NCBI GenBank assembly: GCA_019614645.1
Contig: JABWDB010000004.1
Coordinates: forward strand, 3,844,001-3,908,000
Origin: Stratiolaelaps scimitus
Lineage: Eukaryota; Arthropoda; Arachnida; Mesostigmata; Laelapidae
Direction of reading: 5' to 3'
Length of the DNA stretch: 64,000 nt
Shown here: piece by piece, positions 21,940 to 32,248 of the stretch
Numbering within the stretch: the first letter of the stretch is position 1
Layout of the letters: every line of letters starts with the position of its first letter
The notes under the pieces: generated by a model
Told to the model about the DNA's origin: nothing
The model's database searches: none
Seen by the model: only the letters and a program-made list of their open reading frames with translations
Made by a program: the position numbers and the translations under genes

Positions 21940-24533
21940 CTATACGTAGGATTCCGTTTTGTTGGAATACATTTGAAAGGTGTCCCAGAGCTCTTTGCTG
22001 ACGAGATCATGAGCTCCGATGGCCTTCATGTCGACGGGACTGCATACGGCAGCGATCTTGCGTAGGGCAGCGAGACTCGCAACCAGAACCGAATCGGCAT
22101 TGTTACGCTCTTTCGGTTCCTTGCACAACGCCACCAGACGGTGGACGCCCTGCATCTGGATAACTCGCTCGGCGACCATGGCCGATGTGCATAGGCGCGC
22201 CAGTGCTATGGCAGACTTCTGCTGGATCCGCTCACAGATGTCAACCTCAATCTGCTTCTGCAAAGCGTTGGGTCGAAGCTGCAGCAGCGACAGCAGTACG
22301 GTGAGTCCGCCGCATTCGGCAACATCGCGATGGCATGCCTTCTCCGAGGCGACGTTCGCGAGAACGGTCGCAATCTGGTCCTTGACAAAGACGCTTTGTG
22401 CTATCGACTTGTGTCTGCAAGCCATGATGAGATTTCGGGTAGTGCCGTATTTGTGCAGGTACGCCACCGCGATGGGATCGAGGAATGAAAGATTGGCAAT
22501 GGCCGCCGCCGCCAGCAGGAACTCCTCACTATTAGCTGCCTTATTCATGACCTCGGTCAACGATTTAATTAGCTGATCCATCGATTCCTTCATGCCACGA
22601 AGGACTGGCGTCTCTGTCCAGGGCGCAGTAATCTGGGTCAGCAGGCCAACGGCTTCGGTTTTCTCCTGCTCGCTCGAGTTCTTATCTTGCAGAATGTCGC
22701 GTATAATGAGAACGCCGGCACACTGGTCGAACGCGCGCGTGGCCGCGGTCTGGGAGCAGAGCAGCGTCAAGGCACGGAGAGCGGTTGGCCAGACGCAGCG
22801 AAGTTCACGAATTTCGCAGACGCCAAGAAGGGCCTCGACTCCGCCGACTCGAGTGATCAGATCGCACATCGATGGTGAGTCCTGCGCCAGCGTGCACAAA
22901 GCGGCCGCGGCGCGTCGTGAGCAGCCCAAGGCAGCTCGCTTATGCCTCTTGTTGTCCTCGATAATGGTGACAATCTTGGCAATCTCCTTGAGGAACAGCG
23001 AGTTGGCTAGTGTCTGCAAAGTGTTTTTCACGTCCGCCATAAGTGATTGGATGTTCTCAAACTCGGTGAGCGTCTGTGGCTTGCTGTTGGGTCGGGAACC
23101 GACTTCACGAAGCCGACGCAGTGTTTCGTACATATGCCGCTCAACAGATCGTGAGTATGGTGATGACTTCTCAATCGTACCGCGGTACTCCAACAGGAAA
23201 TCGTTCACCTCGGTACTAAGTCCCGGCACCGAGCTGCAGAACTTCACCCATTGGCCCTGCTCGAGTCGCCGAGTCACGTGGCCAACCGTGGCCTGCACAC
23301 TTTCGTGGCGATCTTGCAGGCGCGATATCGCCTCCTGGGCATCGCCCACGCTCAGGATCGCTGCTAGAATCGGGTCCTTTGTGAGACTTTTACTCTGGAG
23401 GGCGCTGAGGCACTCGGTTTCGACTTGGGTGCGCGTTTGCCTCAGCCACTGCTGAACCGACGGAGCGGCATTCAGATCGCTCTGCTCGACGATCCACTGG
23501 AGATAATGCGAGAGTGGATGCGACTCCTCGAGTTGGACGGCGCTAGATGGCTGTGGCTGCTCGAATGCGGTCGCGTAGATGTGCGAACTGTCCGATGCGA
23601 ACGTGTCGTCAAAGTTGAGCTTCTTTGTCACCTGCTGCAGGCTGCGGCGATGACGGACGGGCACGCGGGGTGTCTCCATGTGGATCGGCGTTACCGGATC
23701 GTAGATGTGTGACTCGCCCGATGACGAGCCGAGACGGAGCGCTTCCTGCGGACTCGAGCCGTACTTGCCGCGATGTGGTAACGATGCCGCGACGGTGGCT
23801 GACAGCTCCGCCTCAGTGAACTCCTCGCGAGCGCTCACCGAGAACACATCCTCGGCCGATGCGAACCGCACCATTTTCTTCTTGTCGTCGCTTCTTCGCA
23901 AACGCAACGAGCATCTCCGAATGAGTGATTTCGTCTGACCCTGGCGCTTCGGCGTACTGGTCACGGGGCTCTTTTTCGGCTCCACGACGGGCGTCTTGTG
24001 CTTGAGAATCGGACTCGGCAGCTTCTCCGTTTTGGTCGCCGGCGTGGCCACGAACTCGTTCACGGTGTTCGTTGCGACCTGCTTGAACAGTGTTTTTCGG
24101 CAAACCTGCTCGATCGACTGGACGAGCCACTCGGCTTCACCGGACGAGCATGAAAACGACGACTGGCGGCCGTCTTCGACCTCCGATGTTGAGGTCGTCG
24201 TCGATCCGGTCGACGATTTACGCGTCAACCTCGTGGCCGCAACGCCGTTCGGGGGCTTCTGGTAGTCACTCTCGAATGAGCTGTTTACGCTATTTTTGCC
24301 ACTGGGGACCTGAAATAACAGCACAATGGAACAACAACAACAGCAGCAGCTATTAGTCACTAATTATTCTGCATCACGGACAGCGAGTTGTTGTATCTTT
24401 TACTTCACAAATTAACGAACACACTTAGCTACGACAAGACGAGTTCAACACAGCCAGTTTGCTCACGTACATTTAAATCATCGATGCGGGGACGCTTGGC
24501 CCGATATGAGTAAAGATCACAGAATTTCTGCAT
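21940..24533 (-). CDS. insc: Inscuteable, spindle-orientation adaptor
   Basis: Inscuteable joins Par3/Bazooka polarity complexes to LGN/Pins and so orients the spindle in asymmetric division. Two exons are read on the minus strand. Exon 1 is 24533-24471 (21 codons starting MQKFCDLYSYRAKRPR; an in-frame TGA lies directly upstream). The intron is 24470-24310 (161 bp; donor GTACGT, acceptor TTATTTCAG). Exon 2 is 24309-21940. The phases match, giving about 810 residues. Residues 22-300 are disordered and rich in Ser/Thr-Pro sites. At about 304-334 lies the conserved LGN-binding segment with SVQQWLRQ and ETECLSALQSK, which closely matches vertebrate INSC (SVQRWMED, ECECMCVLQAK). ARM repeats run from about 460 to 800 (for example SEEFLLAAAAIANLSFLDPI). 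The C-terminus, TESYV, is a PDZ-binding tail like the ESFV of mammalian INSC. The exon 1 start has a weak context, and upstream or alternative first exons are possible. Confidence 0.93.
24310..24470 (-). other. insc: Inscuteable intron 1 (161 bp)
   Basis: The boundary is GT-AG on the minus strand, with donor GTACGTGAG at 24470 and acceptor TGCTGTTATTTCAG ending at 24310. Both flanking codons are complete (phase 0). A stretch of GCTGCTG/TTGTTGTT trinucleotides precedes the acceptor, and an apparent Cys-rich extension of exon 2 is translation of this intron, not protein. Confidence 0.75.
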
Positions 24534-25223
24534 TCACGGTCGAGTTATACGAAACACCCAGCACACACTACGAGCCACTGTACACTGCACACGAAGTTCG
24601 CACGAATCGTCGCTCGTTCGCGCGAGAACAGCTAGAGAGCCGACGAGCAAGGGCAAGTAAGAGCTTCGCGGAGGCTAGCGTTTCTTCACAAAGCCGTCCT
24701 CGTCAATCGGGCATCCGGTATGCGAATGAACAGCTGGTGTTGGCTTTTGCACTAGGCGCCAGGACATTGGGGCATTCGTCCCAAACAGTCAACGAAACGA
24801 AGAACCAGCGACATTCGCAGAGGACAGTGCACACCGTCTGGCGACGCAGACCTGAACGATGCCGAGCTTGGCTTGTATTGTGTGACGATGTATTCGCCAA
24901 CGAGTCGATCGGATCGAGAGACCGGCTATGCGACGCGTATATCAGCCCGAGCTCGAGTGAGCTTCGTTGCGAACGAGGAGCAACGACAATCTCCAACGGC
25001 CATCGGACTCGAGACCGACCCGAGCTTCGTTGGCTGGAGGGAGCGGCTGGTGAACTCGACGGGGTACTCGCTGCCACCCTCTCCCCTGAGTTGGTCCAGG
25101 GCCTCACGAGCGAGGGAGCAGCTCCTAGCGCTTTGCCAGGAGCACTGCTCGATCTATAGCCTACTTCTGCTGCTACACCGACTACAGCGGTAGTCGCACA
25201 GTTAGTAGTACTACTACTGTCAT
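24534..25223. other. GC-rich upstream region of inscuteable
   Basis: This is probably the 5' leader and promoter of inscuteable (minus strand). Overlapping open frames exist on both strands because stops are rare in GC-rich DNA; none has a recognisable motif. I saw no TATA box on the minus strand. Confidence 0.4.
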
Positions 25224-25513
25224 CTATGAGGATTTAACCGCCAGCCGCTCCTCCCGGAAAGTGCCTCGCGAAACAGTGCACAATTGCTTGCCATTGTGTT
25301 CGATTCTGGCAATGAGCTTGCAGAAACAGGGCAGAGCGGCGCGCAGCATCGAGTTGGCCAGTGTAAAGACACTCACGCGCGAGTCCACTTGCGGTGAGGG
25401 AACGTTCAGGAGCATGCCACCGAGATATTCCGAGGGGTGCAGATAGCACAACGAGATCCGCCTCAGCTCGGGTTGGACGTCCAGTGCGCCAGCTATGAGC
25501 GCCTAATATGATC
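25224..25513 (-). CDS. Coding-like exon, unknown family
   Basis: On the minus strand an acceptor (CATATTAG) at 25514-25515 opens a frame of about 95 codons that runs to a TAA at 25224. The translation has a convincing globular composition, with segments such as CYLHPSEYLGGMLLNVPSP, VFTLANSMLRAALPCF and KLIARIEHNGKQLC. I do not recognise the family. A strong donor (GTGAGT, plus-strand positions 25371-25376) lies inside the frame, so the exon could end at 25377 instead. No poly(A) signal is visible before inscuteable exon 1, which speaks against a simple terminal exon. It may be the end of an upstream gene on the same strand, or an alternative 5' exon of the inscuteable locus. Its other exons were not found. 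Confidence 0.45.
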
Positions 25514-25515
25514 AA

Positions 25516-26091
25516 ATCGCGCGGTTACGCTCCGTTAAGCCGAGAGATAGGTACAGCAGCTAGTGTAATTCATTTCGACGTCGCCGCCACGAGAAGCCAT
25601 GAGAAGGATGGCAGATGTGCCGCCACAGCTGCGCACGGCAGAACAGAAACAGCAACTAAAGCAACTAATGAAAACGCACGACGTCAGTGATTTCTTAGTG
25701 TGATACACGGCAAACGCCACGCAACGAAGCAACTAACCAGCGAAACAAAAAGAGTCGAACAGATCGACCGGCAGATGGGCGCACAGAGTCCCGAGAATGG
25801 ACCGCAGAAAAAAGCATCTAACCAGCAGGCGAAATGAAACGGGGTCGGAACCGAATGACGGTTACCATCTCCGCTGCGTGTCCAGCGCATCCGGGCATCG
25901 TAACAGTGGTGAACGGCATTTCTCCGCTGAAATCTCACCCCCCGGGCGCCGATACACACAGCTGGGGGTGGAAGGCCGCAGGTAGAGTGCTGCGGATGGA
26001 AGTCACTTCGGGACGGAAGAGGCGGAGAAAAACGAGCAGAAGGAGCGTTGGACAGGAGCCGCGATATGCCTGGGTGGCCGATCGGCCTGTA
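25516..26091. other. GC-rich DNA, no gene supported
   Basis: A 180-codon minus-strand open frame (26226-25684) covers this stretch, but it is preceded by an (ATA)n-derived Ile run and has irregular composition. I regard it as a by-product of GC-rich DNA rather than a gene. Confidence 0.4.
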
Positions 26092-26113
26092 GTCAGGCCA
26101 ACTATGGCCTGAC
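26092..26113 (+). promoter_or_regulatory. Perfect 8-bp dyad upstream of TATA box
   Basis: GTCAGGCC and GGCCTGAC form a perfect inverted repeat around the 6-bp spacer AACTAT. It ends 13 bp before a canonical TATA box, the place expected for a binding site of a dimeric regulator. The regulator is unknown. Confidence 0.5.
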
Positions 26114-26126
26114 TGCCTTGTACGAT

Positions 26127-26134
26127 TATAAAAG
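26127..26134 (+). promoter_or_regulatory. TATA box of an unassigned plus-strand promoter
   Basis: TATAAAAG is a canonical TATA box in GC-rich surroundings, with start of transcription expected near 26158. A consensus donor (GTGAGT at about 26182) follows an (ATA)n run about 25 bp later, consistent with a very short non-coding first exon. I could not find the downstream exon. A second weaker TATA string (TTATATATTCC) lies at about 26915. Confidence 0.45.
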
Positions 26135-26189
26135 CGCCCCGGGCTGTTCCGCACTCGGCCGATAATAATAATAATAATAACCGTGAGTG

Positions 26190-27811
26190 CTAGAAGTTGT
26201 ACCAGCGGCAATCTGCTCCGTAGCAACCGCCGCAGGGTTACTGCCGTCGCTGGTGCCGGCTACTGGCGGCCGCTCTACCTCGCGGAGCATAGGCGTGTAC
26301 AATATCCGCCAAGAAGGCCGGTAACTCGTGCCTGTGGCGAGGCGACAACACTTCCGCATCAGCATGACCATGTGTAGCACGCAGGACACACGGCATGTGC
26401 TAACGTATATAAGAGGCTATTTAGGCGAGCAGAAGACATTTAATGATGTTGCTTGCACAGGAAGCGGCGACTTACGGTCACTCACAGATATAGTCAGTCA
26501 ATATGATACTTACCAGCTTGTTGTGGAAGCTGGTGGTCGTCTTGACGTTCCCATAGACTCGATCGTAGTGAACCATGTTGGCGGGGCGAATTTTGCTACC
26601 ACAACCTACCCTATACGGAAGGTGGCGCGAGCAACGCGACGACACTAACACGACGATCTCTTTAATCCTTAGGGACGAGATGGGTTCGATGAGTACTAGC
26701 ACTAGGGTGTTCCACCATGGACAATAACGACGACGCTGCTTAATTAAGCACTGCTATTCATGTAGCTCCGCTAATGCTCTCATTGGCTGAGCTATGCACT
26801 AGAGCACTGCTTAATATACTACTGTTAATGTGACGGCAATACTATTCGTTCAACTGTACCGTTTTGCCTTGTTAAACTGAAGTTCTGGCACTCTGCTCGT
26901 CGCTTCGGCCTTATATATTCCTGTAGAGAGGCCCTGGGGAGAGGGTACTCGAGCCCAGAACCAGAGTCTCAGGCGCACCAGCGCCAGCGCCGGAGCACCA
27001 GATGCTACCTGGACGCTCTCCACGGCGACGGGCGCTGCGTACCGCCTTCGGTAGCCGGTTGAACCCAGTTCTATCTCGCCATCTCCTTTCTTTCTCTCTC
27101 TCTCTCTCTCTCGCTCACTCTACTGCCTTTGCTGCTGGCACAGAGCACACTCGCCCGTTGTTCTCTGTCTCCAGCCACGATGAGATCGCATGCTATGTAT
27201 TGCTGGGCAGAGCGGGGGGGTTCTGGGGTAGCTAGATCCAAAGGGGGATGGCGGAGACCAGAACTCTCCCGGCCCATGTCTGTATCTCCGTGCCGTGTCC
27301 CTGTGCGAGCAGCCGTGGGCCGCCGCTGCACGACGGTGAGCACCACACCTCTGGGTTCGCTGGTGTTCCGTTGCCGACTGCGGTGACGCGTGCCGGCCGG
27401 ACGAGGGCATAACACACCACCTGGCGCCTAGCCGCCGACCCAACAACACACGGCGAAGGTACAGGCAACGTCTGTTTGACCGAACAGGCTCAGCGCTCGA
27501 ATGGCAACTGACGAGTGCCGGTTAGAACTGCATGGTATAATACGATAGATATACGGAAGACTGCGCCGCGTCGATGAGCGAAAGACGACCCTGGAGGGAA
27601 CTTGACGGCAAAAAGACAACAACGGCTCGGCTCCCCCTCAGCGTTGAGGGCTGCTACCGCCGCTGCGGCAGCCGTAGCAGGGCTAGGACTCAGCCAATAG
27701 ATCGCGAGGTATTATAGATAGATTAGGGCAGATGGGCACACCGAACAACGAGCGCCCACGATGGAGGATACATGGACAAGTAAATAAAATCGAGAGAAAG
27801 AGCAGACACAT

Positions 27812-27851
<40 letters not shown>

Positions 27852-30290
27852 ATGTATGAATGAATGAGGTACACGTCTGTGAACCTCATGTGCCCATTTC
27901 TTGCCTGTTGTTGTTGATGCTGTTATTCGTGTTCGTGCCTACCATCGTAGTGCCTTTATAAAGCACTATTATTATGAAATGGTGTTTGTTGTGTTCGTTC
28001 GTGTCCGCAGTACTCTATGGCATGAAATGCAACAACCACGGATTCCATCCGGAAGATCGAATATTGCCTTGGATTGTGCCGAACACGCCAAAGTGACTAA
28101 CGTGCCAAGATTTCAGAGCACGCGAACGTCTACGCAGACAAACGCACATTGGCCATTGAGCTTCGTCCGCAGCCATAGACTTTTGAGCTGCTGCCCAAAA
28201 TATCTCATCTCATTCCCCGCGCGCACAAGTTTGCCGCACACCAAGAATAATGTCACAGTGATCAGTGCCCTCGGAGCGAATCTCCGGCCCCACCAGAACG
28301 CTACCACAGAGCATTAGCGCAATACTCTGTACGTATCAATGTGGGTCTAGGTTACTTCGTCGTGGTGGCGACACCCTGCCCAATCTATCCACCACCCGAA
28401 GATTACCCTTGATAGCGGAGTACAACACTGCTACTCTGAGCTGGTAAGCTCCATCTGCCTGTGCGCGTCTTTCGTTGTCCCCTTCAATTCGCTTTCTTTC
28501 TACGGACCTCTCCTGCTGATTCATCGACACACGATTTTACGCACTTCTCTATCAAGCAGGCGACAATGGGACAACGAGTCCATCAGAGAGATGCGGAAAG
28601 CGAATCGTGGAGAAGAAGAAGAAGGCAATAGCAGGAGCAGCAGCAGCACAGAAGCGTTAAGTTTTCTCTCCCGCGATGTGTCGCGTACCCATCTCAAGAC
28701 TCCGCTGTTTCAACCGATCTTAGTAGAGCTGAGTGAGTGAATAAGCGCTCTCCTATGAAACTGGCAAAGGTCATCTTCTATCGCCACCGCAGCCGCCGCC
28801 GCCGCCGCCACCACTTCTACAACGGCTGCCTCGAGCTAAGAGTGGTATCGCTCTACAGTGGCCTAACCGCTGCTGCTACTGTCGTTGACATCGTCTTCTT
28901 ACGAGATAGCTGCCGGCCGTCCAGTCCTCGGGGAGCAGCTGGTGTCCTGGCACTCCTCATACACCCGGCGCTCTCTCTCTCTCTCTCGCATCGCTCTCCC
29001 TCACACAGACTCTGTCTGGATAGAGCCTGGCACGCGCCGCGTCTTTCTTAGGTCTTAAGGCAGCCGCAGCAGCCGCAGCAGCAACAACAACAGTAGTCGT
29101 CGTAGCAATAGTGGGTTTTAAGTATTCGCCAAGCCCGCGCTCGCCCGCGCCATCCTATGTTGTCTTGGCTTCTCCTCGCCTTCTTCTCTTCATCCATTTG
29201 ATTATATTCTACTTCGACTGATGTTTGTAACTAGCTCTCGTGTTCATTCGCGCTCTTCTGCGTGGTTTATATCTCTCTCTCTCTCTCTCTCGGCTTCGCC
29301 TCTCGACGCTTTTCTCTATGAAATGGACGCCGTTCCGACGAGCAGCTGATGTTCCGGCTGATCTGCTTCTTCAGCCATCGGCCGATCGTTCACTCGGTGG
29401 GTTTCGGTCTTCTCGGCCGAGTGTCGTCGCGGCGACTGACTACTCACTGCGTTAGCAGCCACGCGCCACGGCGCAGCCAGCGCTGGCTGGCTAGCTGGTG
29501 TCTTCAGTCGAAAACGATGAAATGGCAGAAAATGCAGAAGGGTAGTGGCTGACTAGGCTACGATTGTAGGATTGGATGCGGCGGCGGCGCGCGCCAGAGA
29601 GGGAAAGAGAGAGAGAGAGAGAACGAGGTACTCGAGGGACAGCAGACGTCTGCCACGCGACCAACTGACACTTTTTGTTGTTAATACTTGCGGTGCTGCC
29701 ACACGGCCGGGGCACAAAAGTATCAGCAGCAGCAGTTTCAGCAGCCGCAGACGAAGAGCTGCGATTACTCGATAGATCAGCAGCGCGGCTGTGACGTGGC
29801 GCCCTGTGTGCCGGCCTTGACTTCGTCGAATAGTGAAATAACAGACTCTTGGATGGTGCGTTCACGAACGGCCCGCAGACAGCTGCCGTCTCAGCTTGGC
29901 CAGCCGACGACTGATACCTCGCCGATTGATACCTCCAGTATCATCAGCATTGAGAGCGGAATTGGTCAGTAATCGGTGCTGTGAAGTACTGGATGGCGGG
30001 CGATATTTTTTAGCGGGTGTTGTACGCTGCGTTTGACCGCTCGTTGGCTGCTTCTCGTTGTGGCTGAGTCAACGCAGAGTGGGTCTAGTCAGAGGGGAGG
30101 ACCCATTACGGATTAGATGAGCAGGCGACGTTTTAAGATAGCTACCGTTACGTAGACGTTCAATTGTAAGCATCAATTGAAACTGGTTACGATTTGCTTG
30201 GAGAGACGGAGAGAAAATATCAGAAGAAATGCCTTAATGCCCAGGCCAGTGAACGTGGTCAAACCGAACAATAATATATATATATCAGCG
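26190..30290. other. GC-rich, low-complexity region
   Basis: No coding gene is supported across 4 kb. The sequence carries CAG/CTG/CCG trinucleotide runs (28624-28650, 28790-28812, 29055-29090, 29722-29745), (CT)n runs (27092-27116, 28971-28989, 29270-29292), a (GA)n run (29603-29622) and a (TA)n run (27817-27847). It resembles the regulatory and 5' leader DNA of a developmental gene. Open frames on both strands here are low-complexity. Confidence 0.45.
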
Positions 30291-31688
30291 TTCCATCACA
30301 ATCGATAACATTTAGATGTTTGTGAGGATCTACATCACCAATCCGTTTTATAACGTTGCTCGTATTTCTTCTGTATCCCTTGTCTGCCTGAGAGGGTTGT
30401 AGACTATGCAAAGTCGTTATGTATTATTAAGTAAACGATTGCAACAGCAGCCAATTCATATACTCATGTATCGCTGCTTGCGAGACAGGGTTACATTTTC
30501 AGATCTTTCGGTGCCACCACGACCAAGTTGAAGGTCAAAAGGGTTTACCAATTTCAAGCTAGGTGACACTATATGTCACTGCATATCAGTGAGCGCTCCC
30601 ACATTGACATCACATACACACACACACGCACGTTCAGCCCATGGCCACGAATGTGATAGGGACATAAGAATAAAAACAGCCTGGTTGTTAAGTATTCGTT
30701 GGAGCCTGGAGTGTATCGAGATGAGTCCGCCACAAAGACGGTGACAGAAAACATCGACGACTAAAACAAGGAGATAGACGAATACATCCAGAAGTCCAAT
30801 AGAATTTATAATTGCTTACGGCTATTTCGTCACTGTAATGATCTTGTATTTCTGCCAATCGATGGGGTTGCTGGTGTTTCGGGACGAATGAAGGGAGCAA
30901 CGATGCGACTCGAGACAGAGTGAGAAGGGGAGAGAGAGCGCCAGAGGACGTAGAGGCTAGAACAGGGTTGTTTGCTACAACCGAATCATTCGTATTTTTG
31001 TGCTCTTCTACCCAATGACGAGTCCGGCTTGTCTGGGGGTGATTGTGGCGCGGGGGCGATGTTGTACATGAGGAGAAAAGGAGAGAAATGGGCGGCAGCA
31101 GCAGCAGCAGCATCTGAATGATCTCGAATGTACTCTTCGGGAACACTTGGGGCCCCTCACTTCGAATGTAGGCCAATTTCTGTGCTGATGGTGGAGTAAC
31201 TCAGAAATAGCGGAGGTGCGACCGTGCTGACAACGTGAATGCGACCGCAAGACGTATATTTTATTATATAATACACTGTAGTAATTTCTCACATATCTAT
31301 CGCTTTCGCCCTCATAATCATTATTAGTCTACTAATTAAGTCCAGTGTATAGGAACAAACGATAAAACACTGAGTCACGTTACATCATTTCTCGACCAGA
31401 GTCCGCAATGATTCCTGTAGCAGACTGTAAAGCAAACGATATCATTATCATGTGTACAGTTTCGCGTCTGATAGTACATGTTCTTCGGAAAACACACACA
31501 CACGATCTACATCTGAGGCAACGAGTTACTTTCGTTGTGTAGTTGTAGTGTTAACTCTTTGTGGGTTTGTTTGTTTGCCAACCCATTTTTCAGTGTTATA
31601 ACAGAGACGTAGGAGGGCAAAATCATTTGGGACTTGCTGCATAGACATAGAATTTCACAAGTGCCATATATGAAATGTGTAATGAGAA
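30291..31688. other. Non-coding, nothing recognised
   Basis: No gene is supported. A small GCAGCA run at about 31093-31112 and short CA runs are the only repeats seen. The minus-strand open frame at 31176-30688 is not convincing. Confidence 0.45.
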
Positions 31689-31738
31689 ATATCTTGGAGA
31701 TATATAATGAATAATATCTTGGAGACATATAATGAATA
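31689..31738. repeat. 25-bp tandem duplication
   Basis: Two adjacent 25-bp units beginning ATATCTTGGAGA differ at one position (TATATAATG versus CATATAATG). A third, decayed start (ATATATTTTG) follows. Confidence 0.75.
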
Positions 31739-31959
31739 ATATATTTTGATAACATATTTGACGAAAGAGATAGAATATAGTAAATATAGTGGAATACATT
31801 GACAAGCGTGCTTCTATATGACCGTAGATCCAAGGGTCATGTGGCCCTTGGTAGCGTTCCGGCTGTCAACCGGCGCCTTCGCCAAAAAGGCCAATGGCCT
31901 CATGCCTCATTCCAGCTTAGCATAATATGATACATATTGTGTGTGCGTGTGTATACTAG

Positions 31960-32248
31960 ATGTCCAAGCCAGATCGCGCTGTCCGCGACAGCTGGCCTAC
32001 CCAGGACGACTGGCATATGAAGATGAGAAGACGGCCTGAGAGAGAGAGAGAGATCATCAATAGGCTATTACGACAGTCCGGTTGACGCTGTTGCATCAGC
32101 TATCAGAAGGCGGACTGGTAAAGACTGGAGCACGGAAACATTTGAGGCCGCCAAAATGATCATGGCACACTCGGTCGAGTGCTTCCGTTGCGAACTGGCT
32201 ACACCACAGTGGCTGCATGATGGCACTGTAGAACTAACGAAGACTTAA
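31960..32248 (+). pseudogene. Possible small ORF split by (GA)n repeat
   Basis: An ATG at 31960 opens a protein-like frame (MSKPDRAVRDSWPTQDDW, then a basic RRRPERERE stretch encoded by a GA microsatellite) that stops shortly after the repeat, near 32084. The other frame, entered through the same GA run, continues as convincing protein (YYDSPVDAVASAIRRRTG, TFEAAKMIMAHSVECFRCEL) to a TAA at 32246-32248. A change in repeat length would join the two halves into a protein of about 95 residues. This could be a gene broken by microsatellite slippage, two unrelated frames, or an exon with an acceptor near the repeat. I do not recognise the product. Confidence 0.3.

Noticed and set aside
22019..23712. 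Long plus-strand frames opposite inscuteable
   Set aside because: They are antisense shadows of the GC-rich inscuteable exon, which has clear homology on the minus strand.
24310..24360. Cys-run N-terminal extension of Inscuteable exon 2
   Set aside because: It is translated intron; a clean acceptor precedes the conserved frame, and a phase-matched first exon lies upstream.
24506..25159. 217-codon plus-strand frame and a 134-codon minus-strand frame
   Set aside because: Both strands are open because the DNA is GC-rich; composition is arbitrary, and the plus frame runs antisense through inscuteable exon 1.
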